The notes under the pieces: model-generated | Told to the model about the DNA's origin: nothing | What the model saw: only the letters and a program-made list of their open reading frames with translations | The model's database searches: none | NCBI GenBank assembly: GCA_902595525.1 | Contig: CACJQJ010000015.1 | Location: forward strand, 1 to 18,801 | DNA length: 18,801 bases | Reading direction: 5' to 3' | Origin: an uncultured Alphaproteobacteria bacterium | GTDB taxonomy: Bacteria > Pseudomonadota > Alphaproteobacteria > HIMB59 | Program-made: the position numbers and the translations under genes | Shown here: positions 1 through 7,515 of the stretch, piece by piece | Layout: each line of letters opens with the position of its first letter | How positions within the stretch are numbered: the first letter of the stretch is position 1

Positions 1-1
1 T

Positions 2-187
2 ACTTTAAATAGTAATTCAGATAATAATTTTAGCAATTTAGACAAACAAAAGAAATTTATGCCAAATTTGCTGATATATAACCTCAAAGATCTAAATTCT
101 TTTGTGAATTCAAAAAATTCTTTTGAAAATTTATCTATTTTTACATATTATCCGTACAAATTATTTCAAGAGGTTCTTTATGAGTGA
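2..187 (+). CDS. 3' end of an unidentified protein gene
   Basis: A reading frame is open from the left edge to a TGA at 185-187, giving about 61 C-terminal residues that are rich in Asn, Lys, Leu and Phe and end in LFQEVLYE. The start lies outside the window. The stop overlaps by 8 bases the ATG of the next gene at 180, the kind of overlap seen between translationally coupled genes elsewhere here. That overlap is the main reason to believe the frame is real. I do not recognise a family in the visible part, and no function can be offered. Confidence 0.55.
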   Translation, partial: TLNSNSDNNFSNLDKQKKFMPNLLIYNLKDLNSFVNSKNSFENLSIFTYYPYKLFQEVLYE

Positions 188-482
188 AAATATTACATTC
201 GCAGTATCAGGTTCTGAAACTTATTATCACAAGGATTGGTTAAAATCTAAAGGTTTTAAATGGGTTGCATCCTCAAAAAAATGGGAAAAGCTAAATATAT
301 TAGAGATCGAGGCAGATCAATTATCTGAATATTGCAGAGAGTTCGGACTTTATTACGAAAGATCAGATAAAGGTATGCCAAAATTTGATTATGAGAATTA
401 TTTATGGGATGGCAACATTCCAGATAAATCTATTTGGTATGAAGAAAAGAGTCTTCCAAATTCAACAAACAAAGAAGATTAG
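180..482 (+). CDS. small hypothetical protein, possibly DUF5710-like
   Basis: A 100-residue soluble protein with no signal peptide or membrane segment. I chose the ATG at 180 because AGAGG lies a few bases upstream and because it overlaps the stop of the preceding frame. The alternative in-frame TTG at 123 would add 19 hydrophobic and basic residues that lie inside the upstream gene. Residues 14-36 (Y-Y-H-K-D-x-L-K-x-x-G-F-K-W-x-x-x-x-K-x-W) recall the short 'lKalGarWdp..k.W' pattern of DUF5710-type modules. The C-terminal third is acidic and rich in aromatic residues. The resemblance is by eye only; the function is unknown. Confidence 0.6.
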   Translation: MSENITFAVSGSETYYHKDWLKSKGFKWVASSKKWEKLNILEIEADQLSEYCREFGLYYERSDKGMPKFDYENYLWDGNIPDKSIWYEEKSLPNSTNKED

Positions 483-533
483 TGAATTAAAACTGAAAAT
501 ATTCCATAAAAAAAGAAGATCAAAGCTACTACT

Positions 534-560
534 AAAGCAAAATAATATGGTGCTTTTTTT
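534..560 (+). terminator. weak stem-loop with T-run before the DUF1015 gene
   Basis: AAAGCA (534-539) can pair with TGCTTT (551-556) across an 11-base loop and is followed by more T residues to 560. This is a short, AT-rich stem, so it is at best a weak intrinsic terminator for the small upstream gene. The loop also contains TAATAT (543-548), which could serve as a -10 box for the gene starting at 571. In that case the DUF1015 mRNA would be nearly leaderless. Neither reading is secure. Confidence 0.3.
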
Positions 561-570
561 CTGTTCATAA

Positions 571-1713
571 ATGAAGCCATTATTACCAAATACTTATGTG
601 CTTAACAATAAATATCTACAATCAATTATTTCACCTAGCACAGATATCATTGACTATAATTTTAGCTCTGATCAGATCCACAAGCTCAATCTTTTACAAA
701 TTCTAAGGCCTGATATTTATTTTAATAAAAAACTTTCTGATAATGAATTTTTTGATTTATCAAAGAAATATTACCAAAGACTTATCGATGAAAAAATTAT
801 ATATAAATCTGAAAATGAGTACTTCTTATATAGAATAGACTCTGACAGTCACTCACAAACAGGTTTAATTTCTTTGTTAAATATACAAGACTACATAAAT
901 AGAAATATAAAGCCACATGAAAAAATTTTAGTCAGCAAAGGTAAAGAAAGAGCTGATCAATTATCTAAAGTAAAATTTCAATTGTGTCCAATTTACCTTT
1001 TTTATGATGATGAAAATATAGATTTAAACCTAGATATTCATCATGATAAAAAACCACTAATAAAGTTTAAATCTGGTAAGTACACTCACTCCATATACAA
1101 GACTAACACCGATTTCACTGGTATTAATTTTAAGGAACTTTTTGTTGCAGATGGCCATCATAGAATAGAAGGTTTTGCTCAATTAGATGTTAATAAAGAT
1201 ACTAAATTTTTATCTATTGTTTTTCCAAAATCTAAATGCTTAAATCTAGCATATAACAGAAGTGTTATATTTCCCGATGCATACAATAAAGATTCGTTCA
1301 TATCTGACTTAAAAAAATATTTCCATGTTGAAGAGCTTAAATATCATGAGAAGATAAACCGCTTTTTTGTAATCTATTATCAAGGTAAATATTTTAAAAT
1401 AGATTTGAAAAACGACTTCTCCACAAATGGCGCTGATTGTATTGATTTTGGTGAGTTTGTCTTGAAGGAAATATTGAATATTCAGGACGAAACTAATGAT
1501 CAAAGGGTCGAATTCGTCCCACCCTCATTAGGCACTGATTATTTGATTAATCAAGTTGATACGGGTATAACAGATTTATCAACATTAATGAGACCAGTTA
1601 GCATGGATTTAGTGATAGAATACTCTAAAAATTTGAAATTTATGCCACCCAAGGCTACGTGGTTTGAACCCAAACCACTAGATGGTTTATTTTTTTACAA
1701 AATTATTGAATAG
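571..1713 (+). CDS. DUF1015 family protein, first gene of a serC-serA operon
   Basis: A 380-residue cytoplasmic protein of the DUF1015 family, of roughly full family length. The N-terminus (KPLLPN...ISPSTDIIDY) matches the family's opening block. The hallmark A-D-G-H-H-R motif is at residues 193-198, an H-E pair is at 116-117, and the characteristic ending MPPKATWFEPKPLDGLF is present. The family has no settled biochemical role that I can state with confidence. Its DGHHR motif recalls the DGHxR-type motif of ParB/sulfiredoxin-fold proteins, some of which phosphorylate free serine. That link is inference. It lies 28 bases before serC, on the same strand, which suggests a role linked to serine or phosphoserine. 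No clear Shine-Dalgarno precedes the ATG at 571. Confidence 0.85.
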   Translation: MKPLLPNTYVLNNKYLQSIISPSTDIIDYNFSSDQIHKLNLLQILRPDIYFNKKLSDNEFFDLSKKYYQRLIDEKIIYKSENEYFLYRIDSDSHSQTGLISLLNIQDYINRNIKPHEKILVSKGKERADQLSKVKFQLCPIYLFYDDENIDLNLDIHHDKKPLIKFKSGKYTHSIYKTNTDFTGINFKELFVADGHHRIEGFAQLDVNKDTKFLSIVFPKSKCLNLAYNRSVIFPDAYNKDSFISDLKKYFHVEELKYHEKINRFFVIYYQGKYFKIDLKNDFSTNGADCIDFGEFVLKEILNIQDETNDQRVEFVPPSLGTDYLINQVDTGITDLSTLMRPVSMDLVIEYSKNLKFMPPKATWFEPKPLDGLFFYKIIE

Positions 1714-1741
1714 TTCAAAACGTTAAGGAGATATATTAATT

Positions 1742-2899
1742 ATGCAAAAACCTACTATTAAACCAAATCATCCATTCTTTTCCTCGGGACCTTGTTCCAA
1801 AAGGCCTGGATGGAAGTTAGAAGCTTTAAACGATGCCGTTTTAGGTAGATCGCATAGAGCAAAAAGCGGTAAGGCAAAACTCAATGAAGTAATAGTTAAA
1901 TCTAAGCAAGTTTTAGAGTTACCAGATGATTATCTAGTAGGTATCGTTCCTGCCTCTGATACTGGGGCAATAGAAATGGCTATGTGGAGCCTTCTAGGTT
2001 TAAAAAATGTAGAAGTGTGTGGTTGGGAAACTTTTGGTCTAACATGGGTAAAGGATATTACAAAACAGTTAAAATTAGAAAATGTAACAGTTCATAAAAC
2101 TGATAACTATGGTGAACTCCCTGATTTGTCAAAAGTAAATTTTGATAATGATGTTGTTTTTACATGGAATGGCACTACTTCTGGTGTATGCATTCCCAAT
2201 GCAGATTGGATACCAGAAAATAGATTAGGTTTATCTATTTGTGATGCCACCTCAGCAGTTTTTGCTATGGATATGGACTTTAAAAAATTAGATGTTGTGA
2301 CTTGGTCATGGCAAAAAGTTCTTGGAGGAGAAGCTGCACACGGTATGATTGCTTTATCACCAAGAGCAGTTGAAAGACTTGAAACTTATGAGCCATCTTG
2401 GCCAATGCCTAAAATTTTTCAATTAGCTAAAAACAAGAAGTTTTCCAAAGAAATTTTTGAAGGAGCTACTATAAATACTCCCTCCTTGCTCGCTGCAGAA
2501 GATGCATTAGATGCATTGAATTGGTGTATCAAAATAGGTGGGCAAAAAGAATTAATATCTAGATCAAAAAAAAATCTTCAAGTTATTAAGGACTGGATTG
2601 ATCAGAGAGATTGGGTAGAGTTTTTAGCTGTTGACCCAAATACATATTCTTCAACAAGCATATGTTTTAAGTTTACACATCCTGATTTTGTAGCTTTAGA
2701 TAGTGATAATCAAAAAAAACTTGTGAAAGAAATATGCTCTACATTAGAGAAAGAGGACGCTGGGTACGATATTAATGCATATAAAGATGCACCAGCAGGC
2801 ATTAGAATTTGGGGAGGTGCAACTGTTGAAGCCTCTGACATAGAAAAAGTTTTACCATGGATTGAATGGTCTTTTTTTGAAACAATGGGAAGGTATTAA
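1742..2899 (+). CDS. serC: phosphoserine aminotransferase
   Basis: Converts 3-phosphohydroxypyruvate plus glutamate to O-phosphoserine plus 2-oxoglutarate, the second step of the phosphorylated serine pathway; a cytoplasmic PLP enzyme. At 385 residues it is the normal length. It belongs to the alphaproteobacterial SerC subtype, judged by the opening [17 protein letters not shown], the [13 protein letters not shown] segment (35-47) and the ending with [10 protein letters not shown]. The PLP lysine is K192 in SWQKVLGG, and D168 in ICDATSA is the expected pyridine-nitrogen contact. A good Shine-Dalgarno, AAGGAG (1725-1730), lies 11 bases before the ATG. serA starts 2 bases after its stop, so the two are almost certainly co-transcribed. 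Confidence 0.95.
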   Translation: MQKPTIKPNHPFFSSGPCSKRPGWKLEALNDAVLGRSHRAKSGKAKLNEVIVKSKQVLELPDDYLVGIVPASDTGAIEMAMWSLLGLKNVEVCGWETFGLTWVKDITKQLKLENVTVHKTDNYGELPDLSKVNFDNDVVFTWNGTTSGVCIPNADWIPENRLGLSICDATSAVFAMDMDFKKLDVVTWSWQKVLGGEAAHGMIALSPRAVERLETYEPSWPMPKIFQLAKNKKFSKEIFEGATINTPSLLAAEDALDALNWCIKIGGQKELISRSKKNLQVIKDWIDQRDWVEFLAVDPNTYSSTSICFKFTHPDFVALDSDNQKKLVKEICSTLEKEDAGYDINAYKDAPAGIRIWGGATVEASDIEKVLPWIEWSFFETMGRY

Positions 2900-2901
2900 T
2901 A

Positions 2902-3843
2902 ATGAAGGTTTTAATTTCTGATAAGATGAGCGATAAGGTAGAAGATATCTTAAAGTCAAAGCAAATTGATTATGAAATCAAAACTGGGATGTCTCCTGAT
3001 GAACTTAAAGGTGTGATTGATCAATATGATGGCATTTTAATCAGATCTGCAACTAAATTAACCTCAGATATACTCGCTGACTGTAAGAATCTTAAAGTTA
3101 TTGGTAGAGCAGGAGTTGGTGTCGATAATGTTGACCTAGATCAAGCAACAAAAAATCGAATTCTAGTTATGAATACACCTCTAGGAAACCTAGAGGCAAC
3201 AGCTGAGTTAAGTGTCGGTTTAATGTTTTCTATTATGAGAAATATTCATCTAGCTAATGATTCAACTCATCAAGGAAAATGGGAAAAACCTAAGTTTCTT
3301 GGTACTGAGCTTAAAGGAAAAACACTTGGAATTGTCGGTTATGGCAACATAGGCCAAAGAGTTGCTGAAATATGCTCAACAATTGGAATGAAAATTATTA
3401 CCAATTCTAAATCAGCAAGTGATGATGATTTATCAAAATTTGATGTTAAAAAGGTTTCAACTGAAGATTTAATTAAGGAGGCTGATGTTATTTCTCTTCA
3501 TACAAAATTGAATGATGAAACAAAATATATGATTAACAAAGAAACAATATCAAAAATGAAACCCACATCAGTAATTATAAATTGTGCAAGGGGCGGTCTG
3601 ATTAATGAATCAGATTTAAAAGATGCACTTAATAATGATATTATTGCTGGTGCAGCAATTGATGTTTATGAAAATGAGCCTGCAACAGATAATATTATGT
3701 TTGGAACTAAAAATTTACTTTTAACACCTCATTTAGGTGCTTCCTCAAAAGAAGCTCAATCTAATGTTGCAATTGATGTAGCAAATCAAGTTGCTGATTT
3801 TTTAAAAGAAAATAAGATTGTTAACAACGTTAACTCTTTTTAA
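2902..3843 (+). CDS. serA: D-3-phosphoglycerate dehydrogenase, short form
   Basis: Oxidises 3-phosphoglycerate to 3-phosphohydroxypyruvate with NAD+, the committed step of serine synthesis. All 2-hydroxyacid dehydrogenase landmarks are present: the nucleotide-binding G-x-G-x-x-G at 146-151, the catalytic R230 (NCARGG), E259 (DVYENEP) and H277 (TPHLGASS). At 313 residues it stops just where long SerA proteins continue into the regulatory ASB and ACT domains; the ending I-V-N-N-V-N matches the linker 'nAVN' of those proteins. The serine-feedback ACT domain is therefore absent. It is coupled to serC with a 2-base gap. Its last 14 bases overlap the end of the convergent NUDIX gene. A different 2-hydroxyacid substrate cannot be excluded, but the pairing with serC argues strongly for SerA. 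Confidence 0.9.
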   Translation: MKVLISDKMSDKVEDILKSKQIDYEIKTGMSPDELKGVIDQYDGILIRSATKLTSDILADCKNLKVIGRAGVGVDNVDLDQATKNRILVMNTPLGNLEATAELSVGLMFSIMRNIHLANDSTHQGKWEKPKFLGTELKGKTLGIVGYGNIGQRVAEICSTIGMKIITNSKSASDDDLSKFDVKKVSTEDLIKEADVISLHTKLNDETKYMINKETISKMKPTSVIINCARGGLINESDLKDALNNDIIAGAAIDVYENEPATDNIMFGTKNLLLTPHLGASSKEAQSNVAIDVANQVADFLKENKIVNNVNSF

Positions 3844-3850
3844 ATTTTTT
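3820..3850 (+). terminator. possible intrinsic terminator inside the end of serA
   Basis: GTTAAC (3820-3825), a 3-base AAC spacer, and a second GTTAAC (3829-3834) can form a 6-bp hairpin. It is followed by T-rich sequence at 3835-3850. The stem lies within the last serA codons (encoding V-N-N-V-N) and also at the end of the opposing NUDIX gene, so it could stop transcription entering that gene. The stem is short, and the T-run is interrupted by AAA. Confidence 0.4.
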
Positions 3851-4405
3851 CAAATACTCATAAATAGAAATTTTTGTTAAGACGTTTTGTATGGATTTAC
3901 TCTCATTAATTTTTTTTAACTCATCAAGACTCAGCTTAAAAATTTTAATTTCCTCATTTTCATTTTTATTATAAAGATTTTTTAGTTTTATTTTGTCTAC
4001 CTCTGCGTAATAAACATGAACTATTTCATCGGAGTATCCTGGCACTGGACAGTAAGTAGTTAATTTCACAATTTTTTTTGTTTTAACCCCTATTTCTTCT
4101 TTGATTTCTCTTTTTAAAGCAGTAATTAATGACTCACCTTTATCTACTAATCCTCCTACAATCTCATATTTTAATGTTTTATTTCTAACAAAGTAAAATG
4201 GTCTGAATTGCTTGATCAAATAAAATTTTTTCTCCTCAGTGCTAAAACAAAGAGCAAATACGACATCTCCAACATTTAATATTTCTCTAAAAATCTTATA
4301 AGGTTTTATGTTCTTGTTATAGCTACGAACTAAAAATTGATATTTCCAAAACTTGAAAAAGCTATTTGATATAAGTAATTTTTTTATTTTAGTTATTTTT
4401 TGCAT
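3830..4405 (-). CDS. NUDIX hydrolase, ADP-ribose pyrophosphatase type
   Basis: A 191-residue cytoplasmic hydrolase of nucleoside diphosphates linked to another moiety. The NUDIX box (G-x5-E-x7-R-E-U-x-E-E-x-G-U) is perfect at residues 85-107. Upstream, GDVVFALCFS and LIKQFRPF resemble the NudF/ADP-ribose pyrophosphatase group. The proline that marks that group, about 15 residues beyond the box, is present (P122 in CPVPGYSDE). ADP-ribose or a nucleotide sugar is therefore the likely substrate, giving AMP plus a sugar phosphate. The first 40 residues are basic and unlike the core. The gene converges with serA (14-base overlap) and diverges from tRNA-Pro. No Shine-Dalgarno precedes the ATG. Confidence 0.88.
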   Translation of the reverse strand: MQKITKIKKLLISNSFFKFWKYQFLVRSYNKNIKPYKIFREILNVGDVVFALCFSTEEKKFYLIKQFRPFYFVRNKTLKYEIVGGLVDKGESLITALKREIKEEIGVKTKKIVKLTTYCPVPGYSDEIVHVYYAEVDKIKLKNLYNKNENEEIKIFKLSLDELKKINESKSIQNVLTKISIYEYLKKFKKS

Positions 4406-4418
4406 GAGATTTAACTGT

Positions 4419-4446
4419 TTGACTATTTATAAGACAAAAGTATATA
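4419..4446 (+). promoter_or_regulatory. candidate promoter of tRNA-Pro
   Basis: TTGACT (-35; 4419-4424) is separated by 16 bases from TATATA (-10; 4441-4446). The TA repeat also allows an 18-base spacing to 4443-4448. The predicted start lies just upstream of the mature tRNA 5' end at 4458. It is one of the better sigma70-like promoters in the window. Confidence 0.55.
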
Positions 4447-4453
4447 TATTCAA
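4426..4453 (-). promoter_or_regulatory. candidate promoter of the NUDIX gene
   Basis: Read on the - strand: TTGAAT (-35; 4448-4453), a 16-base spacer, and TATAAA (-10; 4426-4431). Transcription would begin a few bases later, leaving a leader of about a dozen bases before the ATG at 4405. It occupies almost the same DNA as the oppositely directed tRNA-Pro promoter. Confidence 0.45.
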
Positions 4454-4457
4454 TACT

Positions 4458-4535
<78 letters not shown>

Positions 4536-4542
4536 AAAAATA

Positions 4543-4851
4543 ATGAAAAAAGTTACAATTAAGCGTCCCTCAAAAACCAACATGCAATCTGGTTTAAGAA
4601 AAACTAAATCATGGATTATTGAGTTTGATTTCGATCCTAGCCTCAAAAAAGATGTACTGATGGGTTGGAATAGTTCGAAAAACACAACTAAACAACTAAA
4701 ACTTAACTTTGATAATTTAGATGACGCTATTTTATGGTGTCAAAAGAACTCATATAAATACAAGGTTGTTGATCAAACCTATAAACCAATAAAACCAAAG
4801 AGTTATGCCAGTAATTTCTCAAATAACAGAAAAATTTCCTGGACCCACTAA
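4543..4851 (+). CDS. NDUFS4-like NADH dehydrogenase (complex I) accessory subunit
   Basis: A 102-residue protein of the 'ETC complex I subunit conserved region' family, the bacterial counterpart of mitochondrial NDUFS4. It sits on the peripheral arm of complex I near the NADH-oxidising module. Family landmarks are MQSG (14-17), W24, LMGWNSS (39-45), the E/D-D-A-I-L-W segment (around 60-65), KSYASNF (86-92) and the C-terminal WTH. The length is typical of the alphaproteobacterial form, and the family is a good marker for that class. The ATG at 4543 is only 8 bases after the tRNA-Pro CCA, without room for a Shine-Dalgarno. No later Met would leave the core intact. After tRNA processing the message would be nearly leaderless. 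Confidence 0.92.
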   Translation: MKKVTIKRPSKTNMQSGLRKTKSWIIEFDFDPSLKKDVLMGWNSSKNTTKQLKLNFDNLDDAILWCQKNSYKYKVVDQTYKPIKPKSYASNFSNNRKISWTH

Positions 4852-4875
4852 TAATTAAATATTCATTTTTCAAAA

Positions 4876-4918
4876 TATAATACTATTATCACAACATAAT
4901 TATTAATTAATAAGGGGG
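4876..4918 (+). promoter_or_regulatory. -10 box and strong ribosome binding site of the binding-protein gene
   Basis: A perfect TATAAT lies at 4876-4881, with no convincing -35 at the usual distance (AT-rich DNA only). A strong Shine-Dalgarno, AAGGGGG (4912-4918), lies 6 bases before the ATG at 4925. This ribosome site is stronger than that of most genes here, which fits high expression of a periplasmic binding protein. Confidence 0.5.
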
Positions 4919-4924
4919 AAAGAA

Positions 4925-6100
4925 ATGATTAAGTTCATTACTACTCTGCTTGCTTTATTTATGTTTAGCACGTCATACGCTAAAGAAGTTAAAGTTGGCA
5001 TAATTTTAGGTTTTACAGGACCTATTGAATCATTAACGCCAGGTATGGCTGCAGGTGCTGAGTTAGCTTTTAATGAAGCTTCTGATTCAGGCGCATTATT
5101 AAATGGTTCAACTGTTAGCTCTATAAGAGCTGACTCAACATGTATTGACTCAGCAGCAGCAGCCTCTGCAGCTGAATTCCTAATATCACAGGGTGTTACA
5201 GCAATAATGGGAGCAGACTGTTCTGGAGTTACAGGTGCCGTTCTCTCAAATGTAGCTGTTCCAAATGGTGTACCAATGATTTCACCATCTGCTACATCAC
5301 CTGCTTTGACCACTGCTGAAGATAATGGTTTGTTTTTTAGAACAGCTCCTTCAGATGCAAGAGGCGGAGAGGTTCTAGCGGATATTACTAGTGACAGAGG
5401 TATTTCAAGTGTTGCAATTACATATGTTAATACTGATTATGGTGTTGGCTTAGCAGATGTCTATGAAGCAGCAGCAATTGCTAGAGGTATTGAAGTTACA
5501 GCTAAAACTGCTCATGAAGGCGACAAGGCAGACTATAGTGCTGAAGTAGGTGTACTTTCATCAGCTGGTGGAGATGCACTAGTCGTTATCGGTTACTTAG
5601 ATCAAGGTGGTAATCAAATAATCCAAGGATCATTAGATAGTGGCGCTTTTGATACATTTGTACTATCTGATGGTATGATTGGTGATTCATTAACTGATAC
5701 CTTTGGAACTGATCTTGATGGCTCTTTTGGTTCAATGCCGGGTTCTCTTGGTGCTGGTGCCATGAAATTTAAAGCTTATGCAGAAGCTAACGGTGTTGAT
5801 CCATCAGTTTATGTTGGAGAGTCATATGACGCTGCTGCATTAATTATGCTAGCTATGTGTAAGGGTAAGTCTGATGATAGCGCATCAATTGCATCAAACA
5901 TTATGAGCGTAGCGAATGGTCCAGGTACAAAAATTTATGCTGGAGAACTCAAAAAGGGTCTTGAACTAGCATGTGCTGGATTTGCAGTTGATTACGACGG
6001 GGCGACAGATGTCAACTTTACAGAAGTAGGAGAGGCATTTGGAGCATTCCTTGAAAAAGGAATTGAAGGCGGTAAATTTACCGACGTAGCTCAAAGATAA
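4925..6100 (+). CDS. periplasmic substrate-binding protein of a Liv/HAAT-type ABC importer
   Basis: A 391-residue type I periplasmic binding protein of the LivJ/LivK-like (amino acid/amide) group. Residues 1-19 form a clean Sec signal peptide: K3, a hydrophobic core, and S-Y-A before the likely cut at 19/20. The mature protein opens EVKVGIILGFTGPIESL, the usual first strand and ligand loop, and continues with 'GPxxxS/T'-like blocks around 95-125 (MGADCSG, PMISPSATSPALT). Four cysteines (C73, C99, C312, C350) could form two disulfides. The composition is rich in Ala, Gly, Ser and Asp and poor in Lys/Asn compared with neighbours, as is common for abundant exported proteins. The ligand cannot be told from sequence; candidates are branched-chain or other amino acids, amides or urea-like compounds. 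It lies tail to tail with livM, so its expression is separate from the membrane and ATPase genes. Confidence 0.9.
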   Translation: MIKFITTLLALFMFSTSYAKEVKVGIILGFTGPIESLTPGMAAGAELAFNEASDSGALLNGSTVSSIRADSTCIDSAAAASAAEFLISQGVTAIMGADCSGVTGAVLSNVAVPNGVPMISPSATSPALTTAEDNGLFFRTAPSDARGGEVLADITSDRGISSVAITYVNTDYGVGLADVYEAAAIARGIEVTAKTAHEGDKADYSAEVGVLSSAGGDALVVIGYLDQGGNQIIQGSLDSGAFDTFVLSDGMIGDSLTDTFGTDLDGSFGSMPGSLGAGAMKFKAYAEANGVDPSVYVGESYDAAALIMLAMCKGKSDDSASIASNIMSVANGPGTKIYAGELKKGLELACAGFAVDYDGATDVNFTEVGEAFGAFLEKGIEGGKFTDVAQR

Positions 6101-6110
6101 TTACTATTTA

Positions 6111-6137
6111 TTAGCCCCATCTTATGGGTGGGGCTAA
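6111..6137. terminator. bidirectional stem-loop between the binding-protein gene and livM
   Basis: TTAGCCCCA (6111-6119) pairs perfectly with TGGGGCTAA (6129-6137), a 9-bp GC-containing stem with a 9-base loop, in the 44-base gap between two convergent genes. A T-rich stretch follows on the + strand about a dozen bases later (6149-6154). It is the most convincing terminator-like structure in the window, though the T-run is not directly adjacent. It may serve both strands or stabilise the binding-protein mRNA end. Confidence 0.7.
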
Positions 6138-6144
6138 GATGTCA

Positions 6145-7515
6145 TTAATTTTTTATAATTTTCTCCGGAAGTAACCCTTTAGGTCTATATCGCATAACTA
6201 ATAAAAGTCCAAGACCCATCATTAAATATCTAAAGTATGGAACACTATTTACTAGATGTTCTTTAATGTAATTAGTTTCATCTAAGTGATTAGTGAAAAT
6301 GTTAATTACAAGCAGCGCAAAAGGAGCTGATTGTATCCAAATAAACCAAACAACAAAACCTCCCAATATAGCTCCATAATTATTACCAGTGCCTCCCAAT
6401 AAGACCATGACCCATATTAAGAAAGTATATCTTAAAGGTTGATAGCTTGATGGTGTGAAAAGACCGTCATAGGTAACTAGCATTGCACCTGCAAATCCAA
6501 TAATTGCAGAACCTAACATAAAAATAAAAAGGTGTTGTTTTACAACATTTTTTCCCATTGCTTTTGCAGCCTCTTCATTATCTCTAATAGCTCTCATCAT
6601 TCTACCCCACGGAGAGTTAAGGGCTTTTTCAGAAAAATATAGAATTATTAATACAACAGCTAAAAAGATTAGGCTAAAGCATAACTTTACAAATACTCCA
6701 GAAGAGGAGATTACAAGTTGATTAAGTAAAGAGGCTCTTTGATCAAAATCCAAGACATTTGATAATTTTGAAGAGTTTAAAAATTCAACAATTTTTATAA
6801 ACCAATCAGAGTTTTGTAAATCCACTTCATATGGAACTGGTCTTTTTAAACCAATAACGTTCTTTACTCCCCTTGATAACCACTCCTCATGTTTGACAAT
6901 TGTTATGATTATTCCAGAGACTAACAAAGTTGATATTGCTAAATAGTCAGACCTTAATCCTAAACAAACTTTTCCTACCACAAAAGCTACTAATGCACAC
7001 AAAATTGCACCAACAAACCATGAAAATATAATTGGCAAATTAGCTCCACCTAAAAAACCTGATGTCGCTGCATTAATTGACTCAATTTTACTAATTGATG
7101 GACCTGCAATAAATTTAAGTAATGGTATAGATAAAATTATGATTATGAATATAAAATAATTTTTATATTTATGATTAGGTAGTCTTTTATTTATTATTAA
7201 AACACTAAAAACAACTGCTAATAAAAATAAACCAGAAATTAAAATTCCAATACCGCCAGCACTCCAAGCTTCAGGAACAGGGGGAACTGAAATTAAAACA
7301 GTTGCTAACCCTCCTATGGCTAAAAAACCCATTACACCAAAATTAATTAAACCAGCAAAACCCCATTGAATATTTACTCCCATCGCCATAACAGCAGAGA
7401 TAAGACAGAGATTTAACATTGATAATGCTATGCCCCATGACTGAAATATACCAACTAAAATAGTTAAAACAGTCATTACTGAGAAACAAATTTGAAACTC
7501 AGAATTTTTAATCAT
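6145..7515 (-). CDS. livM: Liv-type ABC importer permease (LivM family)
   Basis: An inner-membrane permease of the amino acid/amide importer, pairing with LivH. It has 456 residues, longer than many LivM proteins, with about ten hydrophobic segments. LivM signatures are NIQWGFAGLINFG (48-60), SPWGRMMRAIRDNEEAAKAMG (301-321, the cytoplasmic loop facing the ATPases) and GGTGNNYGAILGG (374-386). A hydrophilic stretch at about 208-272 between membrane segments accounts for part of the extra length and probably lies outside the membrane. The start overlaps the livH stop by 4 bases (ATGA, 7512-7515), indicating coupling. It is the last gene of the livG-F-H-M operon. Confidence 0.92.
   Translation of the reverse strand: MIKNSEFQICFSVMTVLTILVGIFQSWGIALSMLNLCLISAVMAMGVNIQWGFAGLINFGVMGFLAIGGLATVLISVPPVPEAWSAGGIGILISGLFLLAVVFSVLIINKRLPNHKYKNYFIFIIIILSIPLLKFIAGPSISKIESINAATSGFLGGANLPIIFSWFVGAILCALVAFVVGKVCLGLRSDYLAISTLLVSGIIITIVKHEEWLSRGVKNVIGLKRPVPYEVDLQNSDWFIKIVEFLNSSKLSNVLDFDQRASLLNQLVISSSGVFVKLCFSLIFLAVVLIILYFSEKALNSPWGRMMRAIRDNEEAAKAMGKNVVKQHLFIFMLGSAIIGFAGAMLVTYDGLFTPSSYQPLRYTFLIWVMVLLGGTGNNYGAILGGFVVWFIWIQSAPFALLVINIFTNHLDETNYIKEHLVNSVPYFRYLMMGLGLLLVMRYRPKGLLPEKIIKN

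Noticed and set aside
123..179. TTG start that would extend the small protein by 19 residues
   Set aside because: It lies inside the upstream reading frame and lacks a ribosome site, whereas the ATG at 180 has one.
4903..5313. Long open frame opposite the binding-protein gene
   Set aside because: Its composition (Ala/Pro/Glu-rich) mirrors the codons of the real gene; it has no ribosome site or family match.
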